The notes under the pieces are model-generated. The model was given only the letters and a program-made list of their open reading frames with translations. It did no database searches and was not told where the DNA came from. From Ailurus styani (Eukaryota; Chordata; Mammalia; Carnivora; Ailuridae): a stretch of DNA of 64,000 bases. Where the stretch lies: positions 1,655,666-1,719,665 of the forward strand of contig LNAC01000232.1 in assembly GCA_002007465.1 (NCBI GenBank), in the 5' to 3' direction. The position numbers and the translations under genes were made by a program. Shown in pieces: positions 36,365-46,510 of this stretch. The stretch's first letter is position 1. The number at the start of each line of letters is the position of its first letter.

Positions 36365-36470
36365 GTCTAATGTTTTCTTATGATCAGATTGAGATTATGT
36401 GTTTTGGGCAAGGTTACCTCAGAAGTAATCATGTGTTCTTCTCAGTACATCATATCAAGAGGCATATAAT

Positions 36471-36652
36471 TTTTTTAAAGATTTTACTTATTTATTAGAG
36501 AGAGAAAGTGATCATAAGCAGGGGGATAGGTAAAGGAAGAAAAGCAGGCTCCTCACTGAGCAGGAAACCCGATGCAGTCCTTGATCCCAGGACCCCAGGA
36601 TCATGACCTGAGCCAAAGACAGACTCTTAACTGACTAAGGCACCCAGGCCCC
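36471..36652 (-). mobile_element. CAN-SINE, antisense, older
   Basis: CAAGAGGCATATAAT at 36456-36470 and CAAGAGGCAGATAAT at 36653-36667 (one mismatch). Shortened tail and body. Confidence 0.93.
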
Positions 36653-36935
36653 CAAGAGGCAGATAATGTTAAGTTGGTGTCTACTACATCTCTCCACTGT
36701 GAGGTTATTGTTTTTCCTTTTGTAATTATTAAATATCTCATGGACACGTATTTTAAGATTATGTAACTATCCTTTTATTTGTCTAACTCTCACCCACTAA
36801 TTTGTGGCATGAATCTTGCTTGTATTAAGTGGTTACCCTTAAATAGAACTACTGGACATAATTTAGTTTGGTGACCAGGGGAGTTATGAACATTGCTTAT
36901 TGGGATGCATCATAGATAAAGAGGGCTAACTGTGC

Positions 36936-36992
36936 TCCTGAGCTTCCTGGGTGATGTTGGAGAGCACATAAGCTTTGAGAACCACTGAGGTA
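36936..36992 (+). mobile_element. MER5-like DNA transposon end
   Basis: TTCCTGGGTGATGTTGGAGA followed by CTTTGAGAACCACTG, the usual right end of MER5A-type elements. Only this end is recognisable. Confidence 0.45.
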
Positions 36993-37654
36993 ACTACTTA
37001 GGTATACATGGGTGTTTCATCATTTCCCTCCACCCTCAAGACTGTAAACTATTCATCTGTTTGCTGGCTTTCTGGCTCTCTTCTTCACTATTAGAAGGGT
37101 ATCTTACTCCTTGCTCCTAATATCATGACTGTTTAATGTCCCTACCTCTTTTTTAAGGTAACAACAGAATCAAATTTAGTGATACCCACTCAATAATTCC
37201 TCATCTGAATCAGATGAAATAGAGGGTCGGGAGGAAGAAAATTGTGGATATGGGCTAGATTCTGCTCATTCTATTACATTCACATTACTATTTTCACTAT
37301 GTAATTTGGTACATAGTTTACCATCAATTTGGTTTCACCCCAATCACCTATAGAGTAAAAATGTGGTTTATAATAACTTCACTATTATAGGCTTCTGCCA
37401 AAAAGTAACTAGGCTTCCCAGTTTATTATGATGACATTTTAACAAAATGTAATTAACGTTGAAATATAGGACTTTACATTGAATTAAACCAGTTTGGATT
37501 ATGAATATTTTATTTAAAGGTACATGGAACTTCATGGTCTGGGGAATAGTTACTTGCACGTTTTAAGTTTATGATCGAATACTGGCTTAAGTTTGTATTA
37601 CATAAAACACTTAATTTTAGCATTTAAAATGTTGACTTATACTTTATTTTTCTT

Positions 37655-37862
37655 TCTTTTTTTTTTTTTTTAAGATTTTTTTTATTTATTTATTTCACAG
37701 AGGGAGAGAGATCACAAGGAGGCAGAGGGGCAGGCAGAGAGAGAGGGGGAAGCAGGCTCCCCGCTGAGCAGGGAGCCCGATGCGGGCCTCGATCCCAGGA
37801 CCCTGAGATCATGACCTGAGCCGAAAGCAGAGGCCCCAACCCACTGAGCCACCCAGGCGCCC
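37655..37862 (-). mobile_element. CAN-SINE, antisense, young type
   Basis: Full-length, AAGGAGGCAGAGGGGCAGGC body; the 15-bp duplication TACTTTATTTTTCTT lies at 37640-37654 and 37863-37877. Confidence 0.96.
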
Positions 37863-38483
37863 TACTTTATTTTTCTTAAAAGTTAAATATACAAGTTGAT
37901 TTTATGGGTTTGATGTTGACTTTTCCCTTCCTCTGTTTATCTTAAAGTGGCATATATTGCTAGTTTCCTTATTTGGACTACTTTATAGTCATTAGTTCCA
38001 CTGTGTCTCTAATTTTTTTGTAGATAGACTACATTACTTTTTTTCAAAATAGGGAGAAAACCCAGTTAGAACTCTCAAGTTATTGAGTCTCTGCATCTTG
38101 CTTTGTAGCATAGCATGTTTTTTCTTCTTTGTCTTCATTTTAGGGACCATTACTTTATAGTGGTCATCACAAATGTCAGTTAAATACCTTTAAGAGATTT
38201 CTGCCCAAAAGGAATACCTTATAATACTGGCCTGTCACACCAACTACAGGCAATGCACAAGGCATACAGATATTAGCCACAGAGGTACAAGGGCCTTAAA
38301 ATGACACTATATACATGCTGCTTATCCCTTAATATCTTTTAAAATATAATACTTGATAGAAACCACAAAAGGTATATCTAAGTTTAAAATATAGTTAAGA
38401 TCCTATACTAATAATTTCATAGTTGTATGAAAATTTTCACATAAACCCCTGTTAGAAATAACTTCTGCATCTAAAAGTAGTTC

Positions 38484-38688
38484 TGGGTCAGTCATTAAAC
38501 ATCTACCTTTACTCAGGTCATGATCCCAGGGTCCTGGGATAGAGCCCCGTATTGGGCTTCCTGCTCTGTGGAAAGCCTGTTTCTTCCTCTCCTACTCCCC
38601 CTGCTTGTGTTCCTTCTCTCGCTGTGTCTCTCTCTCTGTCAGATAAATAAATAAAATCTTTAAAATAAAAAATAAAAAATAAAAAAAA
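38484..38688 (+). mobile_element. CAN-SINE, sense, head damaged
   Basis: The head is reduced to TGGGTCAGTCATTAAACATC, lacking the first bases and GGCT. Long A-rich tail. The 12-bp duplication TAAAAGTAGTTC lies at 38472-38483 and 38689-38700. Confidence 0.93.
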
Positions 38689-38879
38689 TAAAAGTAGTTC
38701 CCCAGTTAGTTAGAATTTGATGAACATATGTGATGTAATGAGTATATCATAAGCTCGCAAATTTAAAAATATTAACACTATGAATGTAGTTGTGGAAAAT
38801 AAAACCCAAGTAATTTATATTTGGATTTTCTATATTTTGCCTTGCAGGTAGTGACTTACATGTGTTGATTACCAAATTT

Positions 38880-39308
38880 TTTTCCAGTTATTTTGTATTG
38901 TGGTAAAATACATATACATAAAACTTAACCATCTTAACCATTTTTAAGTGTATGGTTCAGTGGTTTTAAATACATTCATAATATTTTCAGCACAATACCA
39001 TCACCCTCATCCATTTCCATAACTTTCATCTTGTAAAACTGAAACTCTATACCCAGTAAACAACAATTCCCCATTCCCCCACTTCTCCCAGTCCCTGGCA
39101 ACCACCATTCAGCTTTCTGAATGATTTTGACTACTCTCAGTATCTCATGTAAGTGGATTCATATAGTGATTATCTTCTTCTGACTGGCTTATTTCACTTA
39201 GCATAATGTCCTCAAGGTTCATCCATTTTGTAATATGTACCACAATTTCCTTCCTTTTAAGGCCTGACTACCATTCCATTGACATATTACACCACATTTT
39301 ATTTTATA
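38880..39308 (-). mobile_element. Old L1 3' UTR/ORF2 end, antisense
   Basis: TGTGGTAAAATACATATACA, ACCATCTTAACCATTTTTAAG, CCTGGCAACCACCATTCAG and GACTGGCTTATTTCACTTAG mark the antisense 3' part of an older L1. It continues after later insertions at 40048-40443 and 40660-40770. A relative lies at 55245-56105. Confidence 0.85.

Positions 39309-39356
<48 letters not shown>
39309..39356 (+). repeat. (CTAT)12 microsatellite
   Basis: Twelve uninterrupted CTAT units followed by TTAT units, at the junction of two L1 segments. Confidence 0.97.
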
Positions 39357-39370
39357 TTATTTATTTATTT

Positions 39371-39844
39371 TCATTATGTTAGTCACCATACAGTACATCA
39401 TTAGTTGTACATAGAACATTAGCAGTGTTCCATGATTCATTGTTTGCATATAACACCCAGTGCTCCATGCAATCCGTGCCTCCTTAATACCCATCACCAG
39501 GCTTACCCATCCTCCCACTCCCCTCCCTTCTAAAACCCTCAGTTTGTTTCCCGGAGTCCATAGTTTCTCATGGTTCATCTCTCCCTCCGATTTCCGCCCC
39601 CCCCCATGTCCCTTCCTTCTCCTATTGTCCTCCATGATGTTCCTTATGTTCCACAAATAAGTGAAACCATATGATAATTGACTTTCTCTGCTTGACTTAC
39701 TTCACTTAGCATAATCTCCTCCAGTTCCATTCATGTTGATGCAGAAGTTGGGTATTCATCCTTTCTTATGGCTGAGTAATATTCCATTTACACCACATTT
39801 TATTTGTCCCTTCCATGTTATGAACACAGGTGTACACATAATTT
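39371..39844 (-). mobile_element. Carnivore L1 3' end, antisense
   Basis: Begins CATTATGTTAGTCACCATAC and contains ACACCCAGTGCTCCATGCA and GCATAATCTCCTCCAGTTCC, typical of carnivore L1 3' ends read backwards. The last 60 nt (ACACCACATTTTATTTGTCC onward) may belong to the older L1, so the boundary is not exact. Confidence 0.8.
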
Positions 39845-40047
39845 CTTTTTTTTTTTTTTAAGATTTTATTTATTTATTTCACAGAGGGAGAGAGATCACA
39901 AGGAGGCAGAGAGGCAGGCAGAGAGCGAGGGGGAAGCAGGCTCCCCGCTGAGCAGGGAGCCCGATGCGGGCCTCGATCCCAGGACCCTGAGATCATGACC
40001 TGAGCCGAAAGCAGAGGCTCTAACCCACTGAGCCACCCAGACGCCCT
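39845..40047 (-). mobile_element. CAN-SINE, antisense, young type, no target duplication
   Basis: Full-length, AAGGAGGCAGAGAGGCAGGC body. Flanks differ (ACACATAATTTC left, TGAATATATACC right), and about 30-40 nt of L1 expected between them are missing, judging from the related L1 at 55728-55780. Confidence 0.93.
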
Positions 40048-40770
40048 GAATATATACCCAGAAGTGGAATTGTTGGATCTCTGACAATTCTGTTTTTAAT
40101 TTTTGAGGAACCCACCATACTGTTTTCCACAGTAGCTCTATCCTTTTATAGTCCCACTAACAGTGCACAGGAGTTCCAATTTCTCAACATCCTTGCCAAT
40201 ATATATTTTGGCTTTTGTCTATTTTTGATAGAGCCTTCTTAATGAATGTGATGTGGTGTCTCTGTGTAGTTTTGATTTACATTCCTGAAATGATTAGTGA
40301 TGTTGAACATCTTTTCATGTGCTTGTTGGCCATTTGTATATCTTCTTTAGAGAAATGTCTATCCAAGTCCTTTGTACATTTTTGAATTAGGTTGTTTGGG
40401 GTTTTTTGTTTGTTTAGTTTTACAACTTCTCTACATTCTGGATTAAAAAAAGATTTATGTATTTTAGAGAGAGTGCACGTGTGTGCGCATGAATGGGAGG
40501 GAGGGGCAAAAGGAGGGGGAGAAAGAGAAACCTAAAGCGGACTCCCTGCTGAGCACGGAGCCCCATGTGGGGCTCCTCCCAGGACCCCCAAGATCATGAC
40601 CTGAGCTGAAATCAAGAGCCAGGTGTTTACCTGACTGAACCACCTAGGCGCCCCTGTATATTCTGGATGTTAATCTTTCATCAGATACATGATTTGCACA
40701 TATTTTCTCCCATCCCATGGGTTGCTATTTTATTACTCAGTTGATATTTAGAATTCTGAACTCAATTTCA
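40048..40770 (-). mobile_element. Old L1 ORF2 segment, antisense
   Basis: ATATACCCAGAAGTGGAATTG, CTCAACATCCTTGCCAAT, TTGGCCATTTGTATATCTTC and, after the SINE at 40444-40659, TCTGGATGTTAATCTTTCATC. Continuation of the element at 38880. Confidence 0.88.
40444..40659 (-). mobile_element. CAN-SINE, antisense, older
   Basis: ATTCTGGAT lies at 40435-40443 and 40660-40668. Diverged body (GGGAGGGAGGGGCAAAAGG) with a mutated head (ACCACCTAGGCGCC). Confidence 0.9.
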
Positions 40771-41419
40771 ATTGGATTGTTGTTTTCCCCCCTCTTCTTA
40801 AGTTTTTAAAAATCCCATTGACATTTATGGTCTTCTAGCTACTGTTTGAGGTGATAGTGGCAAGAATGGACTGTAATTTTAAACCACTGATGAAATGATG
40901 TTCTTTTGAGCTAAGTGCTATGTTATTTTTAATAAAAGAAAATCAAATCCGTGAAGAGGAAGAAGAGAAGGAACTATTTATTTTAGGATCCAGACTTTGA
41001 GAGTTTCTAGTGACCAAACATTTACTTAGTTTAAAACTAATTATTTTAAAGAGAAGGTAATAATCATGGTTTAAATTATTACCAGCTAAGTATAAACTGG
41101 AGCTTTCTTGTGTCCACTGTCAACCTGCATTTTCAAAGAGCAATAAACTAGATTTCTAATGACTATGATCCGCTGGGCAGTGCTTAAATATAGATGAAAT
41201 ACTTTCCACCTAGGCCCCTACTTAAATTTATTTATATACATGGGCATATGTTTTCCTTTACATAAGTGTATGTCTGGATGTATATAAATCTTCAAGTGAA
41301 TAAATGCATAAATATACATGGTATTCTAGCTTACAGAATTAGAAATGTAATTCAGTTTACTCCCACAGAATAAGATTGAAGATAATGAGAACTGAATTAA
41401 AGCTTACTTTCTTTCACAG

Positions 41420-41497
41420 AATTCCTCAGAGAGAGAAGACTGTAATAATGGCGAACCCCCTAGGAAGATAATACCAGAGAAGAATTCACTTAGACAG
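41420..41497 (+). CDS. BTRC: BTRC coding exon 3 (26 codons)
   Basis: Phase-0 exon starting NSSEREDCNNGEPPR and ending PEKNSLRQ, corresponding from memory to human residues 53-78. The acceptor is TTACTTTCTTTCACAG and the donor CAG|GTATGA. The peptide is acidic then basic, without a recognisable domain, in the N-terminal tail before the dimerisation region. At 78 nt it is also a multiple of three, so its loss would not shift the frame. An antisense CAN-SINE starts 285 nt downstream and could offer a cryptic acceptor in intron 3. This reading frame is too short to be found as a stand-alone ORF; it was recognised by its splice sites and protein sequence. Confidence 0.94.
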
Positions 41498-41781
41498 GTA
41501 TGAAATTCAGTCTGTCTTAAAATAAAAAGCTACCAACAACAGAAGAAGAGACAGGAAACCCTCAATTTGCCATTCGTTAAGCACTGGAGCTTAAATTAAG
41601 AGTACTCTGAAGTTGAGGTGGCTATAGCCTTCAGTTTCAATCAGGTTAACATTATTTTCCCAGTCATTTAAAAATATCCTAGGTATACAAGTACAGGACA
41701 GGTCAATTGCTTACATTTAGTGAAAACAGCATCAAAGAAAAGTTTTCTTATTCAGAAAAAAAATAACTTGAAATGCTTCTT

Positions 41782-41992
41782 TTTTTTTTTTTTTTAGATT
41801 ATTTATTTATTTATTTATTTATTTGACACAGAGAGAGGGATTACAAGTAGGCAGAGAGGCAGGCAAAGAGAGAGAGGAGGAAGCAGGCTCCCTGCCGAGC
41901 AGAGAGCCCAATGGGGGCCTCGATCCCAGGACCCTGGGATCATGACCTGAGCCGAAGGCAGAGGCTTTAACCCACTGAGCCACCCAGGCGCC
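41782..41992 (-). mobile_element. CAN-SINE, antisense, 285 nt after BTRC exon 3
   Basis: Full-length, GTAGGCAGAG type; the 15-bp duplication CTTGAAATGCTTCTT lies at 41767-41781 and 41993-42007. On the BTRC sense strand its tail gives T16 followed by AG, resembling a splice acceptor. Confidence 0.96.
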
Positions 41993-42544
41993 CTTGAAAT
42001 GCTTCTTAAGTGCAGACAGTAGAATAGTTGGTTTTAAACCTTATTTTCCTTTTGAGATTCTTAATACATTTCTTAAAAACTAACAATCAAAAGTTATCTG
42101 CCTCTAGTGAAGTTAGCTCCTTTTAGTCTGAACAGTATTTGTTTGCTTTTTCTAAAAGTAAAGGGCATTGCTGATGATAACTTTAAAAAATTTTTTCTCC
42201 TTGCTGTACCCCATCCCCCAAAGGTGACACATTTTACTTTGAAAATTAATCCCATGGTGTTCTCTTTTTTAAAATTAAAATGTCCAAAAACATTTGCTTA
42301 AAAAATTTGCTCTTCTCACTGCCTGCAGCAACCTCTAACATCTTCTGTCTCCCACTAGCAATAAAAACAAGTTCACTAGAGTGTTGGCAGAGAATAGGTG
42401 TACTACCTCTTCCACTTTTAATATAAAGTTGGATAAGATGAGCACAAGTAGTAGCCAAAATAATTTCAATATACTTACACTTATGGCATTATTAGGAAAA
42501 AAGAAGAGAGGTCTAGTATTCTTGTCTAGTGCCCACCACACACC

Positions 42545-42705
42545 TGCTATTTGCTTCATTCCATCCTCACAGTCATCCTACAGAGTTGGTAGATAGGGCC
42601 TCCGATTTATAGATGAAGAAAATGGAATCTTAGGGAGGTTGGATGACTTGCTTATTAGTTTGTCAGTGATTTAAAACTCGATCTCAATGTTATTCAAGCA
42701 TTTCT
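42545..42705 (-). mobile_element. MIR SINE, antisense
   Basis: CATCCTCACAGTCATCCTAC, TTTATAGATGAAGAAAATGG, GGAGGTTGGATGACTTGCTTATTA and the following TCAGTGATTTAAAACTCGA have the order of an antisense MIR. Confidence 0.78.
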
Positions 42706-44354
42706 ACTTCTGCCTTGTGATTCCAATTTGTATTACAGTGTTAACGTAGGGAAAAAGTACTTGAAACTGTGATATACTCCTTTTTTACTTACTATATGGT
42801 AAAAATTTGGGGATGGGCACTTTTTCTTTTTGATAAAAATAATTGTTTAGTAAGTAGAACTGAATCCATTCAGGAAGCTTTTGTAAAAAACCTGAATGAT
42901 TAGTAATTAATACTTTGCAGTTGCAACTTTTAACTATTTGGAGACAAACACCTGATAATATAAATCTAAATAAATAGAACAGTATTGAGTAAGATAAATT
43001 TAGAGGTGGGAAGTCTGCCCACTCTACAGAAACAACTGTCAGAAAACAATGACACGACAAAAAGTTTTGGCAACTTTATTTAAGCTAACAAACGAATTTT
43101 CACTCTGCAAAGTTATAAATTAATTTTAATAGGCTGATCCAGATGGTCCATTTGGAAAATGGATAGGCTGATCTGTTGAAAATTAAACTAAATTTATCTC
43201 TCTCATACTTCAAACTGAAGCAAGAGAGAGAATCGTGCCTATTAAGTCCAGCACATACAGATGGACCAGCAGGTCACACATGGGACTAATCTGATTCATT
43301 TTAAAAATAAATGCATACATTATTGAATCATTTTCTACTTGCAAGATCTGTTGTGTGCACTATTTGAAAGAGATATGCTGTGGCTTTTTCATTGCTTTTT
43401 AGCAGGTTTGCTTCACCCTCTCCACTTTAATATAACAACCATTTTGTTTTTGTTTTTGTCTTTCCTCCTAGTGCTCCAAAATGATTTTTCTAATATCTGT
43501 CATTCAGTGTTGAGATCCAAGCTCTGGAGATTAATTAGGTCATGAGGCTTTTTCCCCTCCTCTCTTTGTAAAGGGTTTTATCTCTATTCTCTTTATGAAG
43601 AGCATGAACTCAGTGTTCTTGGAAAGAGAAATGGCCTTTAGAAACAGGGAGGTAGGAGATCCTCCTGGGGCCCTCTGAATCTTTTAGCTTCTGGGTGTTT
43701 TAACAGCCCTATGAATGCAGATTTGTAAATTTATTGCAGTGCCATCTGGTTTTTTGCTCGAACCAGATTACTGTTGGCTTGTGTCTGTCTATTGTGGTGG
43801 TCACTCCCTAGGAGCTTGCCCTTTCAATCTTAGGGAAGAGTGATGAATAGCAGGGGTCAATAGAAGCGGGTCACAGGGCAGCTGTCCAGGACTGCCCTGA
43901 ACTTGATTACCCCACTGCTGATTTTTTTAATGTAGGGCATAATATATAAGCTGTTTAAACTCTGTCTTTTCTCTGTTGCATGACAATAATGAAGTGCCAT
44001 TTGCTCCCTCCCCCCCTCACTTTAGTCAAGTTAATACAGATAAAAAGATGTCAAGGCTGCCTTTTACCTAGTGTTGGTGTAAGTAGGATTTGCATCATGT
44101 AGGCCAATCCCTTGAGATTCTTTTGCAGATATTTCTGATGGGATTTCAGGAACTCTTTCACTATTGATTTTAAAATGCTCAGTTAAATTCTAACAAGTTT
44201 AGTATTGTTTTAAACCGATTTTATAGTTTATGTATATTGTTCTAAAATATAGTTCGCAGGTGATGATGGACTATGACCACTGCCTGGTAACTTTGCGTTA
44301 TTTAATCATTAGAAGAGTTGAAAGAAGGGTCATCACTACAATTCTTACAGACAT

Positions 44355-44770
44355 TTAAAGGAAAATGAGGGGGTGTTATAAATAACTTTAAACCACAGTT
44401 TTAGGTGCCACCTTAGCACAGTAGGCAGCACGTCAGTCTCATAAAACCACAATTTTGGCAACTTAGATGAAATGGACAAATTCCTTGAAAAATACAACTT
44501 ACTGAAATCAATGCAAGGTGAAACAAATTTGAATAGCCTGATGTCTAGTAAAGAAATCACATGATCAAACGGCCCCCAAATGGTTTCACTGGTGAATTCT
44601 ATCAGACATTTAAGGAATAAATAGCTCACTCTGTACTAACTTAGAAAATAGAGAAGGAAAGAACTCTTCCTGACTGTATTATGAGGCCACCATAACCATA
44701 ATTCCAAAACCTGACAAAGATGTTAGCAGAAAAAATATTGAAGGAGAAAGTCAGGAGACACTACCCCCTG
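44355..44770 (+). mobile_element. L1 ORF2 fragment, sense, carrying a tRNA-half insertion
   Basis: Decayed L1 ORF2 text: GGCAACTTAGATGAAATGGACAAATTCCTTG (44457 on) and AATGGTTTCACTGGTGAATTC...CAGACATTTAAGG (the usual DGFTGEFYQTFK region). A 41-nt foreign piece at 44403-44443 interrupts it. The frame is broken by stops. Confidence 0.75.
44403..44443 (+). pseudogene. Retrocopy of the 5' half of elongator tRNA-Met(CAT)
   Basis: 44407-44443 reads GCCACCTTAGCACAGTAGGC then AGCACGTCAGTCTCATA, matching nuclear elongator tRNA-Met from position 1 to about 37 with three differences (T4A and two G-to-A in the D arm). It stops in the anticodon loop just after CAT; the T arm, acceptor 3' strand and CCA are absent. 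AAACCACAGTTTT (44390-44402) and AAACCACAATTTT (44444-44456) form a 13-bp target duplication with one mismatch, inside an old L1. This is the layout of a retroposed 5' tRNA half, without a poly(A) tail. It cannot make a functional tRNA. tRNA sequence recalled, not searched. Confidence 0.82.
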
Positions 44771-46496
44771 TGTCAACAAGCCATTTTATATACCCATTTT
44801 TCCATTTAATTTCTAATATCAGAAGGTGGGAGAGTTGGTGGGGAAAGAGAAGCAGCGTATCCTTTTAAATTTCTGAATTTGGGAATAATCATCTTACCTC
44901 TCAGCATTAAGTAAAGTGTAAACTTTTGTTTGAAGAAATGTACAGTGGCTACAATTTTCTTTCTACTTTTGTTCCTAAAATGTGAAGCCAAGGAAACCAT
45001 AGCAGCTGTTTTCAGTACTTTTATCCCTATCTGCAAACAAGGGCAAAGGCCTGGAAGGATACACGAAAGTACTCATTACTTTTTGAAAATGTAGCCTTAC
45101 AACATGCAACTCCTTCTTTGCTTCACATTGGTGCTAATAGGATCTGTCAGCCCTGCCTTTCTCTGTAATTGAGTAAATTGTGACCTCTGTCTAATCCTTC
45201 CCCATCCCCCATTCCCTTTGTGTGTGTGTCCACTTACCATCATGAGAACGTGGGCAGTGATAAATAAAGCATTGAGTAGAGCTCTCTCAACTCTTTGAAA
45301 GCAGCATGATGCCAGCCCTCTAGTTATATTTCTTTAAGTGTTTACGTTTTTCTGTATTCTTTCTCTTGTGTAGCTGGAACCCTGGGGATGCAAAGCCATG
45401 AGAGAGGCCAAGAAGCTAACAAAGTAGCTGTCTCCCTTGTTAGCTTGTTCCTTTATTCTTTAAAAACAAGATAAAAACCATCTGGCTCAGGGCATTACAT
45501 TTTCCTCCCTCATGCACCTCTATAGATGGAGACTTCACCTGCAGTGAGGGTTTACATTGATTAGGGAGGGAGCAGTAATTTAAGCTTCCATCCTCTTCAA
45601 GGATACTTTGCAGTCTTTAAAGGTGCTGACCCACTGAGTTAAACTGTCAAGGGAGGATAAAAAAGTATCTTCATCCCAGGAGGTAACAGCTGCCAGGTTT
45701 TCAACACCTTGCACGCTGCTGGAAAAATGTCACAATTGTCAGCTGAAAGAAAAATGACTTTGTTGTCATCTTCTGTTAATGACTGGGCCTTATAAAGGGA
45801 ACTACATAAGCCTTTTAGAAGGAATAAGTAGATATTTTCCTTTCCTACTCCGATGCCCCTAAATTCCTATGTTGTTCTAAACATTACCTTAAAGTAGATC
45901 CATAAAAAAACAGCAGTGAAGAACTTAAAAACAGCCCCATATAAGTAAGCATGGAGGTCTGATTGGCATAGCTCCTTTATACAGTTGGATGAGTAGGAGG
46001 AAAAAGCACATCACTGACACAGAAAATGACATTATAGTGTGTATTAACAAAACAACAACAACAACAAAAAGTCATTCATAAGCCAGTGAACTGAGAGAAA
46101 ACATACTGTATTTCTGCTCTTTGGAGGACAATTTGTTTTCAGGCAGCATCCAGATGGGTAAATACCACGACATTTCTTTTTTCAAGAGAGCTACTTCTTT
46201 TCTTCCTTTAGAAGAAAAAAAAAAGAAACTCACTGAATTTACTTCCTTTAATAGCTCTATAATGTTTGTATATGATGGCATTCCCTTCTTTCTGATTTGA
46301 TTGATGAGGGGGAAAGGTTTAATGAAGTCCCAGATATTAGCCAGGCAAGTGTTGTTTTTTTTTTCTATTTGTTTTAGGTTAGTCATTTTAATTGTATTGA
46401 GTAATTAGAAGGTACACACAGCCAGGGGAGCTTTGTTCTGATAATTGCTCAAGAAAACCCATTCCCTATCTGCCGTTGCTTTGTGTTAAGACATTT

Positions 46497-46510
46497 CTCC
46501 CTCTAGTGGC
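46497..46510 (-). promoter_or_regulatory. CTCF-like motif
   Basis: The minus strand reads GCCACTAGAGGGAG, matching 11 of 12 positions of the core CCASYAGRKGGC. In unique, SINE-free sequence of intron 3. Occupancy unknown. Confidence 0.4.

Larger units (their letters stand above)
3151..41419 (+). other. BTRC: BTRC intron 2 (38.3 kb)
   Basis: Most of its repeats are listed separately. Stretches where I see no gene or clear repeat are 3151-3998, 4240-4780, 7500-7910, 11110-12785, 13400-14000, 14996-20890, 21092-25215 (except L2-like 21300-21480), 25430-27695, 27921-28889, 29125-31970 and 40770-41419. Those between 15 and 31 kb are SINE-poor and include the candidate conserved elements listed below. 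Confidence 0.85.

Noticed and set aside
44403..44480. A complete tRNA-Met gene
   Set aside because: Similarity stops just after the anticodon; the T arm and acceptor 3' strand are missing.
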